DNA of 64,000 nt from the NCBI GenBank assembly GCA_963575745.1, contig CAUYUJ010016707.1, positions 120,548-184,547 of the forward strand, in the 5' to 3' direction. The notes under the pieces are model-generated. The model worked only from the letters and a program-made list of their open reading frames with translations. It was not told the DNA's origin and searched no databases. The translations under genes and the position numbers were made by a program. The DNA is from Prorocentrum cordatum. Lineage: Eukaryota > Sar > Dinophyceae > Prorocentrales > Prorocentraceae. Each line of letters begins with the position of its first letter. The first letter of the stretch is position 1. Below, piece after piece: positions 42,156 through 52,327 of the stretch.

Positions 42156-42935
42156 GAAAGAGCGAGAGAGAGGGAACGAGAGCCAGGAACAATAAGACTC
42201 GTCGCTCCTGGCCCATATTTTTCTACATGCGGTCGCCCTTCGGGGCACCGCCCTTCGGGGCGAAGCTTCCATCCCAGGATGAGAAGAGATTGCGTTGTTG
42301 TTGCAACGCATATGTCGCGTACGCGCGTGCATTTTTACGATGATCCAGAACTGTTTGCCTTGCTTAAACAATCATCGTCATCCCGCATGTTTACGTATCT
42401 GGTGGATTCTCTGTCCGCACTGCCCCCCAGCCCTGACTCGCCAAACTATCCTCTAGGCTTCCGCCTGTGCTCCGGTACCCTTGAGACGCAGAGGCGTTAC
42501 TACCAGCGCCCAACGACGCAGCTCCTAGCTCACAACGCACGCGGTTGCAACAACAGTCTGTTGTTGGACGCTTACATATAATAGAAAAGCTGTATACATA
42601 CACACAACATCTTCACAACGAACCAACGACAACATACACGCTATATCACCAGAACTACAATTGTCTCGGTTTTTTTGCAATGTCTTGGTTTTTCTGCTTT
42701 GTCTTGGTTAAAAACCATGACGTTCTGGGCGGCATTGGTTTTTTTAGGGCTGTCTGATGTCTGGGTATGTCGGCGCTACACCAACATACTAATACTATGT
42801 GTGCGTCGCCTCCCCCTAGGGGCGAAGTGGGCACCGAGAAATCCTATAGTATATGCGCGTGTGGCGGGCGCGTTCTGGCCACACTGCTCGGGGAACGATG
42901 TACTACAAGATGGGTATGCTATGCACTATAGAACG
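39498..42935. other. Mosaic region with recurring GAGATTGCGTTGTT motif
   Basis: No convincing gene, although many frames of 60-190 codons exist. A motif close to GATGAGAAGAGATTGCGTTG recurs, all on the plus strand, near 39815, 40040, 40110, 40235, 40445, 40610, 41030, 41137, 41530, 41650 and 42280, each followed by TTGTT-rich sequence and then unrelated text. (GA)n lies at 42107-42156. Just downstream of gene A, a fragment (39530-39720) keeps coding style (YACNVCVARGLFKSVP). Confidence 0.65.
40655..41360. repeat. Pair of inverted copies around GACGGTCCCGA
   Basis: The segment 40655-40790 (GTCTCGAAAAAATCGAGAC, then CCCTCGGGACCGTCAAAGAA) recurs in reverse orientation at 41240-41345 (CGTCTCAATTTTTTCGAGACG and TTTTTTGACGGTCCCGACG). 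Translated on opposite strands both give FFET and FFDGP, so the inverted match is visible at peptide level too. Confidence 0.65.
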
Positions 42936-42945
42936 ATTCTCGCCC
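42931..42945 (+). repeat. GAACGATTCTCGCCC boundary motif (left)
   Basis: Fifteen bases directly before a CACCGG hexanucleotide tract. The reverse complement, with one change, directly follows the hexanucleotide tract at the far side (62456-62470). Confidence 0.7.
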
Positions 42946-43264
42946 ACCGGCACCGGCACCGGCACCGGCACCGGCACCGGCACCGGCACCGGCACCGGCA
43001 CTGGCACCGGCACCGGCACCGGCACCGGCACCGGCACCGGCACCGGCGCCGGCACCGGCACCGGCACCGGCACTGGCACCGGCACCGGCGTTGGCACCGG
43101 CACCGGCACCGGCACCGGCACCGGCACCGGCACCGGCGCCGGCGCCTGGTGCGCCGGCAATGGCACTGGCACCGGCACGGGCACCAGCGCCGTCGCCGTC
43201 GCCGGCGCCAGCACCGGCAGTGGCACCCGCACCCGCAACCGCACCGGCACCAGCACTGGCACCG
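42946..43264. repeat. (CACCGG)n hexanucleotide tract, block 1
   Basis: About fifty CACCGG units with GCC and CTGG variants. Gly-Thr, Pro-Val and Arg-Cys frames are shadows. Confidence 0.95.
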
Positions 43265-43349
43265 GATGAAAAACATCATTGACATTGAACATCATGACAT
43301 TTCCCAAACAGTGCTTGCACTTAAGGCGGCCTTCTCTCTTTCCTAGTAG

Positions 43350-43670
43350 CTGGGTCTGAGGGGCGGTCTGGCGGCTCTCTCCTCGCCGTTGCCGCCCTGT
43401 CGCCGCCCCTCGTCTGGGCTTGAGGGGCGGTCTGGTTTTTCCGTCCTTGCCGTCGCCCCCCCTTGCTGCGTCGTCGCCGCCCGTCGTCTTGGCCTGAGGG
43501 TCGGTCTGGCGGTTCCTTGCTCGCCGTCACCGTCCCGTCGCCGCCTCCTCGTCGATGCCCTGTGGGCCCCCCCGGCGGTTGCAATCCAATCGGTTGCAAG
43601 CCAATCAAGTGCAAACCCAGTGGAATCGATTGCAGTCCAATCAATGTTAAAATTATGCAAACGGAGTTCC
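43350..43670. repeat. Three CTKGAGGGKCGGTCTGG units and CAATC-rich block
   Basis: GAGGGGCGGTCTGG (or GAGGGTCGGTCTGG) at 43358, 43421 and 43495, each followed by CTYGCCGTYRCC-like text (63-74 bp units). Then TTGCAATCCAATC/TTGCAAGCCAATC units at 43577-43640. No gene. Confidence 0.7.
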
Positions 43671-43975
43671 CCACATAAAGATATTAACAGTTTCGTGGGA
43701 CCCATGGGGTACGACAACATCAACACGAAGGAGAAACTCATCGAACGAGTAAGTACGCACGAAAGGGCAGACGAAAGAAAGGAGGAGGGAGGACAGGTGC
43801 TCAGGAAACGAAGCCTTGCAAATAGTACGGGTTCTTGATACCCTCTTCACTCTGGCGGGGCCCCGCTGGAAGGGGGGAGGCCTACGAAACCTGGTAAAGA
43901 GTAATGCTGTCCTCGACCCTCCTCGTTCAAGCGAGTCCTCCTCCTCCTCCTCCTTCACGTCGTCCTGCTCCTCCT

Positions 43976-44253
43976 CGTCCTCCTCATCCTCGGCATCATC
44001 ATCATCATCACCACCACCAGCATCATCGTCGTCATCATCAGCATCATCAGCAGCATCGTTGTCACCCCGTCGTCGTCATCATCAGCATCATCGTCATCAT
44101 CATCAGTATCAAAATCATCGACATCATCATCATCATCATCATCATCGTCAGCTTCATCGGCATCATCAAAACCATCATCATCATCCTCATCATCATATGT
44201 CAGCATCATCATCATCGCCAGCGTCATCGTCATCATCGTCGTCGCCACCATCG

Positions 44254-44288
<35 letters not shown>

Positions 44289-44640
44289 TGCATCAGCATC
44301 GTCATCATCATCACCATCACCGTCCTTGGCATCGTCATCGTCCGCATCATCGTGGACGTCATGATCATCAGCATCATCGTCGTCATCATCATTCTCAGCA
44401 CCAGCAGCGTCAGCATCAGCAGCAGCATCGTCATCATCACCAGCATCTGCATCATCATCCTCGTCGTCGTCGCCATCGTTGTCATCATCGTCGTCGTCAT
44501 CACCAGCATCGTCATCATCATCAGCATCATCATCATAATCACCGTTATCGCCATCGTCATCGTCCATCACCATTATCGCCATTGTCATCGTCATCGTGAA
44601 CAGCAGTATAACCATCGTCATCACCATCATCATGATGAAA
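43976..44640. repeat. (CAT)n tract
   Basis: CATCATC with CGT, AGC and ACC variants over 660 bp; His/Ser/Met/Asp frames are shadows. Confidence 0.95.
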
Positions 44641-44683
44641 CCTTCCTCATCGCAGAACCCCCCCTCCTCCTCACCCTCCTCAC

Positions 44684-45565
44684 CGGGAGGAGTAGGACAT
44701 GAGATGGATAGGTAATGTTCTCCCTCCCTCCTCACCCGTGTCAGTGGGAGGGGCACGAAACCATTTAAATAGTATGGGTTTCCGATACCCTCCTCGCTCA
44801 GACGGGGCCTCCCTGGAGAGGTGGTAGGGGCACGAAACCATGTAAATATCATGGTTTTCCGATACCCTCCTCGCTCAGGCGGGGCCTCCCTGGAGGGGTG
44901 GGAGGGGCACGAAACCATGTAAGTAGCATGGGTTTCCGATACCCTCCTCGCTCAGGCGGGGCCTCCTTGGAGAGGTGGGCAGGACATGAAACCATGTAAC
45001 AAGTATGGGTTTCCGGTACCCTCTTCGCTCAGGCAGGGCCTCCCTGGAGGGATGGAAATGGCATGAAACCATGTAAATATATGGGTTTCCGATACCCTCC
45101 TCGCTCAGGCGGGGCCTCCCTGGGGGGGTGGGCAGAGCACGAAACCATGTAATCTTTATTAATTTCCGATACCCTCCTCGCTCAGGCAGGGCCTCCATGG
45201 AGAGTTGGGAAGGGCACGAAACCATGTAAATTGTACGGGTTCCCGATACCCTCCTCGCTCAGGCGGGGCCTCCCTGGAGGGGATGGAGGGGCACGAAACC
45301 ATGTAAATAGTATGGGTTTCCGATAGCCTCCTCGCTCAGACGGGGCCTCCCTGGAGGGGTGGGAGGGGCACGAAACCAAGTAAATAGTATGGGTTTCCGT
45401 TACCCTCCTCGCTCAGGCGGGGCTTCTTTGGAGGGGTGGGATACCCTCCTCGCTCAGGCGGGGCCTCTCTGGAGAGGTGGGAAGGGCACGAAACCATGTA
45501 AATAGTATGGGTTTCCGATACCCTCCTCGCTCAGGCGGGGCCTCCCTGGAGGGGCGGAAGGGGCA
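44684..45565 (+). repeat. 77-bp satellite, about 11 copies
   Basis: Marker GATACCCTCCTCGCTCA at 44784, 44861, 44938, 45015 (GGTACC), 45091, 45168, 45245, 45322, 45399 (GTTACC) and 45518, mostly 77 bp apart, with one shortened unit near 45440. Units contain GGGGCACGAAACCATGTAAA and GCGGGGCCTCCCTGGAGGGG, the latter able to pair with itself. Confidence 0.95.
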
Positions 45566-45629
45566 CTGGGAGGCGGGAGGCGGGAGGGAGAAGGAGAGGA
45601 TGTTTTGGGAAAACAAGAACCCGCACCAG

Positions 45630-45683
45630 CACCGACCACCAGCACCAGCACCGGCACCGGCACCGGCCCCGGCACTGGCACCA
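45630..45683. repeat. (CACCGG)n hexanucleotide tract, block 2
   Basis: Short block of CACCAG/CACCGG units directly before CCTGAAGGCCCT. Confidence 0.9.
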
Positions 45684-45695
45684 CCTGAAGGCCCT
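45684..45695 (+). repeat. CCTGAAGGCCCT boundary motif (left)
   Basis: Follows the hexanucleotide block and is followed by TAGTTAGTAACAGTTAGCGG and other TTA/TAA-rich text. The reverse complement AGGGCCTTCAGG is at 62076-62087, there too between TTAGTAA-rich text and the hexanucleotide block. Confidence 0.65.
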
Positions 45696-45925
45696 GCGTA
45701 GTTAGTAACAGTTAGCGGAACTTCTAATTGTTATTAACGGAGTTATAACTAGTTAGGTTTGGCCAGTTTGAAGCTGTCTTTTAATGTTTATGTTATGTTT
45801 TTGCATCTCATGTAGTTGGAAATTGGGGCATCATGATTGGGCGCTTCGTCGATTTGGATCTGCTCAGGGGCCTTCAGATGTTTTTATCGTCCTGGGGCAA
45901 ACGCGACGGTCCGCAGCGCATCATG

Positions 45926-48022
45926 TTAGCAACATCGCGATTTGTATTCTACTGGCCAAATGCACGTGATGTCGTTCTCTATTTTCCTGTAAATCACAGG
46001 AGCTTTCAGCGAGGTCAGAGGCATCAGAACAGGGTCTGTATCATCTAAAAAGATGTGTCTGGAAAAACCTTCAGCGGCGTTCACATGCTTAGTTGCAAGC
46101 TGCTGGACAAGCACCTGCGACTCGCCATCGTCGCATTTCACGTGAAACCACACTTGCATTGCTGCATGCATCCCGCCCGACCCCAGAAGTACGATATCAC
46201 CGCGCTTGATGCGGCCGAAATCTGTCATGGCTTCGATGCTGGAGACGGCTGTCTGCGTCCCAGGGCACATGCGTTTCAACGCATTCAGCAGCTTCTGTGT
46301 TGCTTTCGTTGGGTCGACTAAGCCAGGTGAAACACGCATGGTCTTTAAATCGTGCGCGTGCTGCGCAGTGAGTTGGACCATGAGAGCCTTCTCTGGCCCC
46401 TTCTTGCACATGTGGTCTTTGGCGAAACGTTTTACGTTTTTGTGCTTGCGTTCCTGGACAAAGCAACTGAGCGACCCATGTTTTTTCAAACATTTCTGGC
46501 AAATGTGTTGCCATATGGTGCTTATACACCCAATAGCTTTCACCATATGCGTCCTGATGGCACCGAAGATGTTTCACTATCGCTGACTCTATCTGCGCGG
46601 TCGTGACTGGAAGCCGCCGCGCCGCCGTGATGATTATGTCAACGGCATCTTGCAATGCCAGCATACTTGCGATCTGGGGGGCCACTTGATCCGATGAAGG
46701 ATGCATGGCAATTACTTGCCGAATATACCTGCACAAAACAGGCAACGCAGAGATCTCTTCTGAGGCACTTGCTTGGAGCTCACCAGTCTCCCATACAGTT
46801 GCGGCTGAGTGGTGTTTACTCGGCCACGTCCACTTCATGAAATACTCATGCAACTCCATTGCATCACACAAACACTTGAACTGCGCATGCCCTAAAAGTG
46901 CTTTTACTTCTCTGTCGAATATACCAGACACAAAATAAATATGCATCCAGTCAAAGCAAATGAATGACGCAGGGAGATATCGCAAACCTGGGTCCAGCGC
47001 TATGTGTTCGGGGTGGAAGTTCCATCCTTTGTGCTGTGTGATGGTCGTGTACTGCCCCTCTGAAAACTCCCCCCGCTGATATTTATCCCAATCGGGCCGA
47101 AGTCGTTCCAGGATCGCGATGATTGTCGCGTCATCGTTTCTGCGTATCTTTGACGCATCCAAGCGCGCGTCTGTCACAAAGAAACCAGATACATCATATG
47201 TCAAATAATCAAACTTTCTATTCAAGACGTTGCGACATAACGCACAGGGTTTGGAACCAGCGTGCCCTTTGTTCATGCGTAGTTCCCGCAATGCCTCTTC
47301 GTCCCCTATGACGCACGACAGCTTCGCGACGATCGTCGCGCGCGACGTTGCGCCGCCGTTCTCTGACACGTCTAATGTAACACCGCTCGTCTCAAAATTG
47401 AAACCACCAGCAGAATTATATATTACAAAAAAAAAAAAACTTCTTTGAGGGTCATCTTGATGCACTGCCCGATGCCACCTGGGATGCTTTTTATTTTTGC
47501 GCACCGCGCAGCGCTAAGCGTGAACCACGCATCTTCGTTACCCAAGGACTCGTCGAACTCAGCGAACGACCAGTAAACAGCATCAACCCCCCGATAATCT
47601 TTCCCCTTCGCCAGGGGGTCTCGCGGTGAAATACCATCGAAATATAAAATGATGTGCCACGGCGACGCCAAGCTGCATGGGTGCTCCTGAAGTGAGCGGC
47701 GAAACATCTCCCTGACTGGAGCGCTAGCCTTGCAGCAGGAATACAAAAATGGCCCAGGACAGCACACCCAGTTCTCGAAAGTTCTACCACTGACTAAAGG
47801 CGTGTCTATGCAACGCAAGACGTTCCCATATGCGTTCGACTCTTTGGCAATGATGTTTTCGTTTGCCCTGTATTGTGAGCTCCGTGAAACATTGTCGGGC
47901 AACCCATGGTCTCGCACATATTTTAGGACACCCGACAGAGCACGCTGTGACAGGTATGAGCCCCTGTGGAGCTCCACCAGCGCCTCATCCGCCTTGCGTT
48001 TCCTGGCGGCGGACGCGGCCAT
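45926..48022 (-). CDS. Transposase-like gene B, two homopolymer frameshifts
   Basis: Start chosen at MAASAARKRKADEALVELHR (48022); upstream codons are TGCAT-rich non-coding. Three frames in order: to LKEVFFF (T-run at about 47427-47440), then YNSAGGFNFETSGV to about 46490 (T-run), then HGSLSCFVQERKHKNVKRFA to the stop at 45926. Features: IILYFDGISPRDPL (LYxDG, residues about 126-130), KPCALCRNVLNRKFDY, CFDWMHIYFVSGIF (DxMH), and a Lys-rich KHKNVKRF segment. The LYxDG...PCxxC...DxMH order matches gene A. Family knowledge suggests an RNase H-fold transposase; which superfamily I cannot say (a KDZ-like one is a guess). Both breaks lie in single-base runs, so the gene may be intact in reality. 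Confidence 0.65.
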
Positions 48023-48463
48023 GGTTTCAGCCCAAATGGCTACAGACTCGATAACGATGCCAATGCGTATCATAGGATGCATGCGTCGCGTTATGGTAGG
48101 GGCACGCTGCATGATGCATCTGAATGCAGCGAGGCGATAGATCACAACAGAAGTGCACGTTGCATAACGATGCATATGGCATGATACGACGTCGCATCAG
48201 AAGGACATGTAGGTGCATAGTGATGCATACGAAGTGCGACGGTAGCTCGCGAGAGAAAGGAGTGTTGCATATTGATGCATGCGACTTGCGATGAAAAGAT
48301 CGCAACAGACTTGTGTTTTAGACATCATGGTGCAACGTCATGCAAGCAAGAGGGAGTTCGTCGATGTGGCGCCGCCCACCGCCGCGCTGCAGCTGCGATG
48401 CGAGCTCCCAGCCCTGCTGGTCCTCAACAACCCCCTGGTCCTCCCCCTCCCCGCGTCGAGCAC
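48023..48463. repeat. TGCAT-rich spacer with ~54-bp repeats
   Basis: TTGCATAACGATGCATATGG (48158), GTGCATAGTGATGCATACGA (48211) and TTGCATATTGATGCATGCGA (48265) recur every 53-54 bp, with GCGA-rich text between. It separates genes B and the 468-aa frame, both on the minus strand, and could hold a promoter. Confidence 0.7.
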
Positions 48464-49870
48464 CTAACACTTGGCGTCGATCCACGCCAGCGCCGCGCTC
48501 CAAGCCTCAATGCGATTCATCGTCGCATTGCGGTCGAAGCGGACGCGGCGATCTGCCCTCCCCACAACGGCCCTGAACACCTTCTGTGAAGGCTTGTAGA
48601 TCACGTAGCCGCACCTGTACGGCGCGTTGCACTCGCACGTCGGCGGCTTGGGCAGCACGGCGGGCTTTGGCACGGCAGCCGCGGGTCGCCGCATGGCAGG
48701 GGGCCGCGCCTTCTTCATTGGCACAGCCCCCTCGGCGTCTTCGACGCCTGCCCCGCCCTCGGCGTCACCGACGCCTTCGCCAGCCGCGGAGGGGCGCTTC
48801 CTCGCCTTGGCGGTCTTGGCCTTCTTGGCGAGGAGCGCCCTGAGCTTCTCCTCCTCGTCGGTCAGGTCTGGCTCGGGCTCATCATCGCGCGGCTCATCGC
48901 GCGGCTCCTCGCGCGGCGGAAGCTTCGGCTCCTGCTGCGGCTCCTCGCGCGGCGGGAGCTTTGGCTTCGGGGGCTCCAGCTCCACGCGCGGCTGCGCAGG
49001 CGGCTCGGGCGGCCTGAGAGCCGCGGCCGCCGAGTTGGCGAAGAGCGCCGCGCACAGCGGTGCACCGAACAGGGCCTGCATGACTTGCAACTGCCCGCCA
49101 GCCGTAGGGTCTGGGGCTGTCATTGGGGGCGCTGCAGCTGCAGGCGAGGTCTTCGCCGCGCAACGCCTGCTCGACTTCCTCACGTAGTCTGGCGCGTCCG
49201 TCTGGATCTCCTCCAAGGCGGGCCCATCGTCCTTGTAAGCTGATTTCCACCACGGCTCAGCCGACATGTCCTCGATGCGGTCGAAGTTCCACACCGTGGC
49301 GTACCCAAGCGTGGACCAACCCTTGCACGTGATGGCCTTGGAGATGGCACCCTTCACCTCTCCGAGGAGCCTGAGCCAATCGCCCCCATGCCCCTTGCCG
49401 CTGCCCCACGCCACGAGCGCGGCCATCTTGCCCTTGGAGCTCTCGGAGAGCGTGTGGGCGCCGATCAGCTTGCACCGAGCGGCGACCAGGCGTATGCACG
49501 CCTTCTCACTCAGGTCGCCGCTCTTCAGCGATTTGATCTCGCTCGCCGTGAAGACCCTCGATGCAATGCTAATCTCTTGCCATTGCTTGGATCCGCCTGG
49601 CATTGACAACATGCCTGTCTTGGTCCCGACGCTCTGGCACAAGCGTGCGATGTTCTCTTGAGTCCAAGTGTTCAGCGAGTGCTCCCTGATTGTTTTCACC
49701 AAGGCTGTCGCCTCGTCAGTGCTGATCTGTGACAGGTTGTTGATCTTCATGAGGAGGCTGTCGTACTGGTGCTGGGCCACGGCTGATGGGCACAGGCCAC
49801 ATGCGATTTGTGTCGATACCCACTCTGGCATGTGCTGCAGTTCCGCGCGGAGGTTCGGAACCGTCGTCAT
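48464..49870 (-). CDS. 468-aa element-encoded protein, unknown function
   Basis: One intact frame starting MTTVPNLRAELQHMPEWVST. Residues 1-240 are helical and mixed (EATALVKTIREHSLNTWTQE; LVAWGSGKGHGGDWLRLLGE). About 245-310 is Ala/Pro-rich; 310-360 holds PPREEPQQEPKLPPREEP-type repeats and an acidic stretch; 360-420 is Lys/Arg/Ala-rich (KKAKTAKARKRPS; PMKKARPPAMRRPAA). The C-terminus has CECNAPYRCGYVIYKPSQ and RRVRFDRNATMNRIEAW. The basic blocks could be nuclear localisation signals (inference). A 40-bp hairpin spans the start codon. It resembles, from memory, proteins recurring in dinoflagellate mobile elements; no function known to me. Confidence 0.65.
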   Translation of the reverse strand: MTTVPNLRAELQHMPEWVSTQIACGLCPSAVAQHQYDSLLMKINNLSQISTDEATALVKTIREHSLNTWTQENIARLCQSVGTKTGMLSMPGGSKQWQEISIASRVFTASEIKSLKSGDLSEKACIRLVAARCKLIGAHTLSESSKGKMAALVAWGSGKGHGGDWLRLLGEVKGAISKAITCKGWSTLGYATVWNFDRIEDMSAEPWWKSAYKDDGPALEEIQTDAPDYVRKSSRRCAAKTSPAAAAPPMTAPDPTAGGQLQVMQALFGAPLCAALFANSAAAALRPPEPPAQPRVELEPPKPKLPPREEPQQEPKLPPREEPRDEPRDDEPEPDLTDEEEKLRALLAKKAKTAKARKRPSAAGEGVGDAEGGAGVEDAEGAVPMKKARPPAMRRPAAAVPKPAVLPKPPTCECNAPYRCGYVIYKPSQKVFRAVVGRADRRVRFDRNATMNRIEAWSAALAWIDAKC

Positions 49871-49890
49871 AAGACGACAGTTCCGAACCT
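49851..49890. repeat. 40-bp hairpin over the start codon of the 468-aa frame
   Basis: AGGTTCGGAACCGTCGTC and GACGACAGTTCCGAACCT pair with one mismatch around ATAA. The minus-strand ATG (49870-49868) lies beside the loop, so coding bases MTTVPNL form one arm. Confidence 0.85.
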
Positions 49891-49978
49891 TCGCGCCTCG
49901 CGCCTCGCGATAGGTCGCGCCTCGCGAAAGACCGCGCCTCGCGATAGATCGCGATCGATCGCGATCGAGCCCAAATGG
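49891..49978. repeat. CGCGCCTCGCGAWAG repeats and GATCGCGATC palindromes
   Basis: Four to five imperfect 15-bp units followed by GATCGCGATCGATCGCGATC, itself palindromic. Directly upstream of the 468-aa frame; a possible regulatory array or terminal structure. Confidence 0.75.
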
Positions 49979-50907
49979 CTATGCGACGCGGGCCTGTGTG
50001 ATCTATATTCGAAACGGGAACCCGACACCAACTGATGCCAACTTGCAATGCCCCACGCATCGAAGATTGGTTTCGGATGGCAGTGCGAGTCTACCACCTG
50101 CAACGGGTTGCATGCATCTTGGCATACATAGAACCGACGCGTATATGGCGATGTAAGTGTTGCCGCGTCGCGTATCCCCGCCAGCCCATCCGACTCGAAC
50201 GAAGAGCGCAGACCACCTGCAGTTGTTATCATCATATGTCTCATCATCATTTTCGTTAAGTGCGCGCGCGCTGATGCCGAGGGGACGGTCCAAGACATCA
50301 CTCACAGAACTGGCGTTCTGGATTTAACCTCACCAGTCGGGAGCATCCCAAAGTCGCGATCCTCCGTATCCTCCTCCTCTTCCGCCTTATCCTCCTCATC
50401 TTCCCCTCCTCATCCCCCTCCTCCTCCCCGTTGCGGCCTTGGGGCTCTATATGTGGTTCCTCTTGGGGTTTTGGTGCTGCGTCATCCTACAGATATCGTG
50501 AGGCGTCGGATGATCCTATGACGCGAAAAGGCGGAAACGCATAGCACCAATGCCATTCAGAGTGCGAAGCAGTTGTGAGGGAGCGATGGGGGGGGGGGCA
50601 CGGCTTAGTAGCGTAGTAGGATGGGCAAGAGCATCAGCACCAGCAGCAACAGGAGGACAACGACGAGGAGGGACGAAGAGGGAATGATGTGATGGGGAGG
50701 ACGAGGATGGGGATGAGGATGAGGATTGGGAGGGAGGGGGGAGGAGGAGGCGGAGGAGGAAGGAGGAGGAGGAGAAGGGGGAAGATGAGGAGGGGGACGA
50801 GGCACCTGCGCTATCATGCCGACATTATCATCCCAGACTCATCTTGCATTGATGCATGCAGGTTTTTTCTCTGACCCCTCCACCCGTCGTCCGTCGCCCC
50901 CACGCCC
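49979..50907. other. Segment without recognised gene
   Basis: Minus frames to 144 codons (for example VVDSHCHPKPIFDAWGIAS near 50060) have a coding look for short stretches only. GGA-rich low complexity at 50690-50800. Confidence 0.4.
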
Positions 50908-51343
50908 CTAGCGGGCATCGCGCTCGGCGCGCGCCAGCTCAGTCTCGGCCCGAACGTGGGCCGCGCTCGCATCATCTGCGTCGAGCAGCGCGTTCATCCA
51001 CGCGTCCTTGCTCTTCAAAAACGCATTGAACCTCTTCTCTGCCTATCGGGGGGGGAGGGGGGGGGGCGATCGCACGGAGGCGGGTGGGACTGGCGACACC
51101 GATGGGGCCATTGACTAAGGGGGTGGGCTCGAGAGCCCATCCCCTCCCCCCTGGCCTCGAGGGGCCCTTGTGTTGTTGTTAGTTAACAACCGCCTGCCTT
51201 CTTCTCAGCCTGCGTCTTCGCTGCTTTGGCATGCTTCAATGCCGCCTTGGCAGTCTTCACTGACCGCTGGCGCTCCTGCTTTCATCCTGCAGCTCAAAGC
51301 GCACCTGCGCTTCCATCGCGATCGTCTTCGCTGATTTTCCCAT
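50908..51343 (-). CDS. Small helical protein gene, GC-AG intron
   Basis: Exon 1 runs from ATG at 51343 (MGKSAKTIAMEAQVRFELQD) to 51198 and ends AKAALKHAKAAKTQAEKK. Exon 2 (51042-50908) starts AEKRFNAFLKSKDAWMNALL and ends ETELARAERDAR-TAG. AAG|GCAG at the donor and ATAG|GCAG at the acceptor give a 155-nt GC-AG intron in phase 0. A one-base shift is needed inside exon 1 near 51285 (DESR to QERQ). Product about 95 aa, charged, coiled-coil-like. Function unknown; similar in style to the two small frames just downstream on the other strand. Confidence 0.5.
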
Positions 51344-51477
51344 GGACACGTGAACCACAAATGGGGACGCGTAAGCCACGCGTGAACTGGTTCGCAAAGG
51401 TGGGCGAATGAACCACAAATGCTGCTGACGGTTTGCCAAGCGTTCAGCCCCGCCATCGTTGGCGACATGTAGTAAGC

Positions 51478-51580
51478 TGGGGGGGGGGGGGGCGCGAGAG
51501 GTGTGAACAGGAGAGGGGTCGAGATGAGGAGGCGGCTGGGGGTGGACATGCAACGGGAGTGCCCGATCACGGCGTCGATG

Positions 51581-51621
<41 letters not shown>

Positions 51622-51650
51622 GGGGGGGGGGGGTATGAGTAGGGCAGTGA
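51478..51650. repeat. Poly-G, (GT)n and poly-G runs
   Basis: G13 at 51479-51492, (GT)n at about 51582-51618, then a second G-run to about 51632. Confidence 0.9.
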
Positions 51651-51784
51651 TGTGTGGTCACATGGTTGGCACTCATGCCATGCGACCGCGTCGCAGACTA
51701 CATGCGTTTTCACGCAGCCGAGTTGGTTGAGGGCTGAGAGAACGCAGCTTGTAAGCTGCGGCGCGCGCGCGTGTGTACGCGACT

Positions 51785-52006
51785 ATGCCTGCCATGTCAG
51801 CCGACTTGAAGGCGCTGCGTGCCAAGCACCGCAAGGAGGACACGGAACACTTCAATGAAAGGTTGGATACCCTGATCAGGCACAAGCAGCATTGCCAGAA
51901 TATGTCCAAAACGGCGGACCGCAAGGCAGCCAGTATCTCATGCATGACATGTTGCAAGTGGTTGCAATCCATTCACGTCGAAATATACTTGCTGATTAGA
52001 GCATAA
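51785..52006 (+). CDS. Small helical protein (MPAMSADLKALRAKHRKEDT)
   Basis: Frame of about 73 codons; the inner ATG at 51785 is preferred to 51773 because the upstream codons belong to a GCGCGC run. First 45 residues are strongly charged and helical (KEDTEHFNERLDTLIRHKQH); the last part (SISCMTCCKWLQ) differs and may be intron. Followed by TGCAT-rich spacer. Confidence 0.4.
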   Translation: MPAMSADLKALRAKHRKEDTEHFNERLDTLIRHKQHCQNMSKTADRKAASISCMTCCKWLQSIHVEIYLLIRA

Positions 52007-52327
52007 ACGGTTGGGCATCACCCGATGCAGTTGTATGCATGTTCGGTTGTGTTGAAACGCATTGCAATCGGCTGCGAGTAGTTCGCGTCGAAGGGCGCAC
52101 TTGTGACACTAGGGGGGGGGGGGGGGGGCGTTGAGGCAACGCCCAATGCAGTCGTATGCATGCGCGTTCGGTTGCGTTGACACGCAGATATGTACTATCA
52201 TGATGTCAGGGTGTGAAATTGGTTGTGTAATGGCTTGGCGTTGCGACTGTGGTCGCATGGTCTCAAGCGGTTGGGCGAACGGTCGCACTTAGCAACGGCG
52301 TGTCAACGCCACGTCTGAACCCCGTCC
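52007..52327. other. TGCAT/GTTGCGTTG-rich spacer with poly-G
   Basis: Contains two copies of a CGATGCAGTTGTATGCATG-like text (52022 and 52147) separated by a G14 run at 52111-52127. No gene. Confidence 0.5.

Noticed and set aside
42675-43346. Gly-Thr, Pro-Val, Arg-Cys and His-Arg repeat proteins
   Set aside because: Six-frame reading of (CACCGG)n; the same occurs at 62.1-62.5 kb.
44193-45700. MVSCPSHPSREAPPERGGYR-type repeat peptide on the minus strand
   Set aside because: It recurs only because of the 77-bp satellite; since 77 is not a multiple of three, the frame shifts each unit and is cut by stops.
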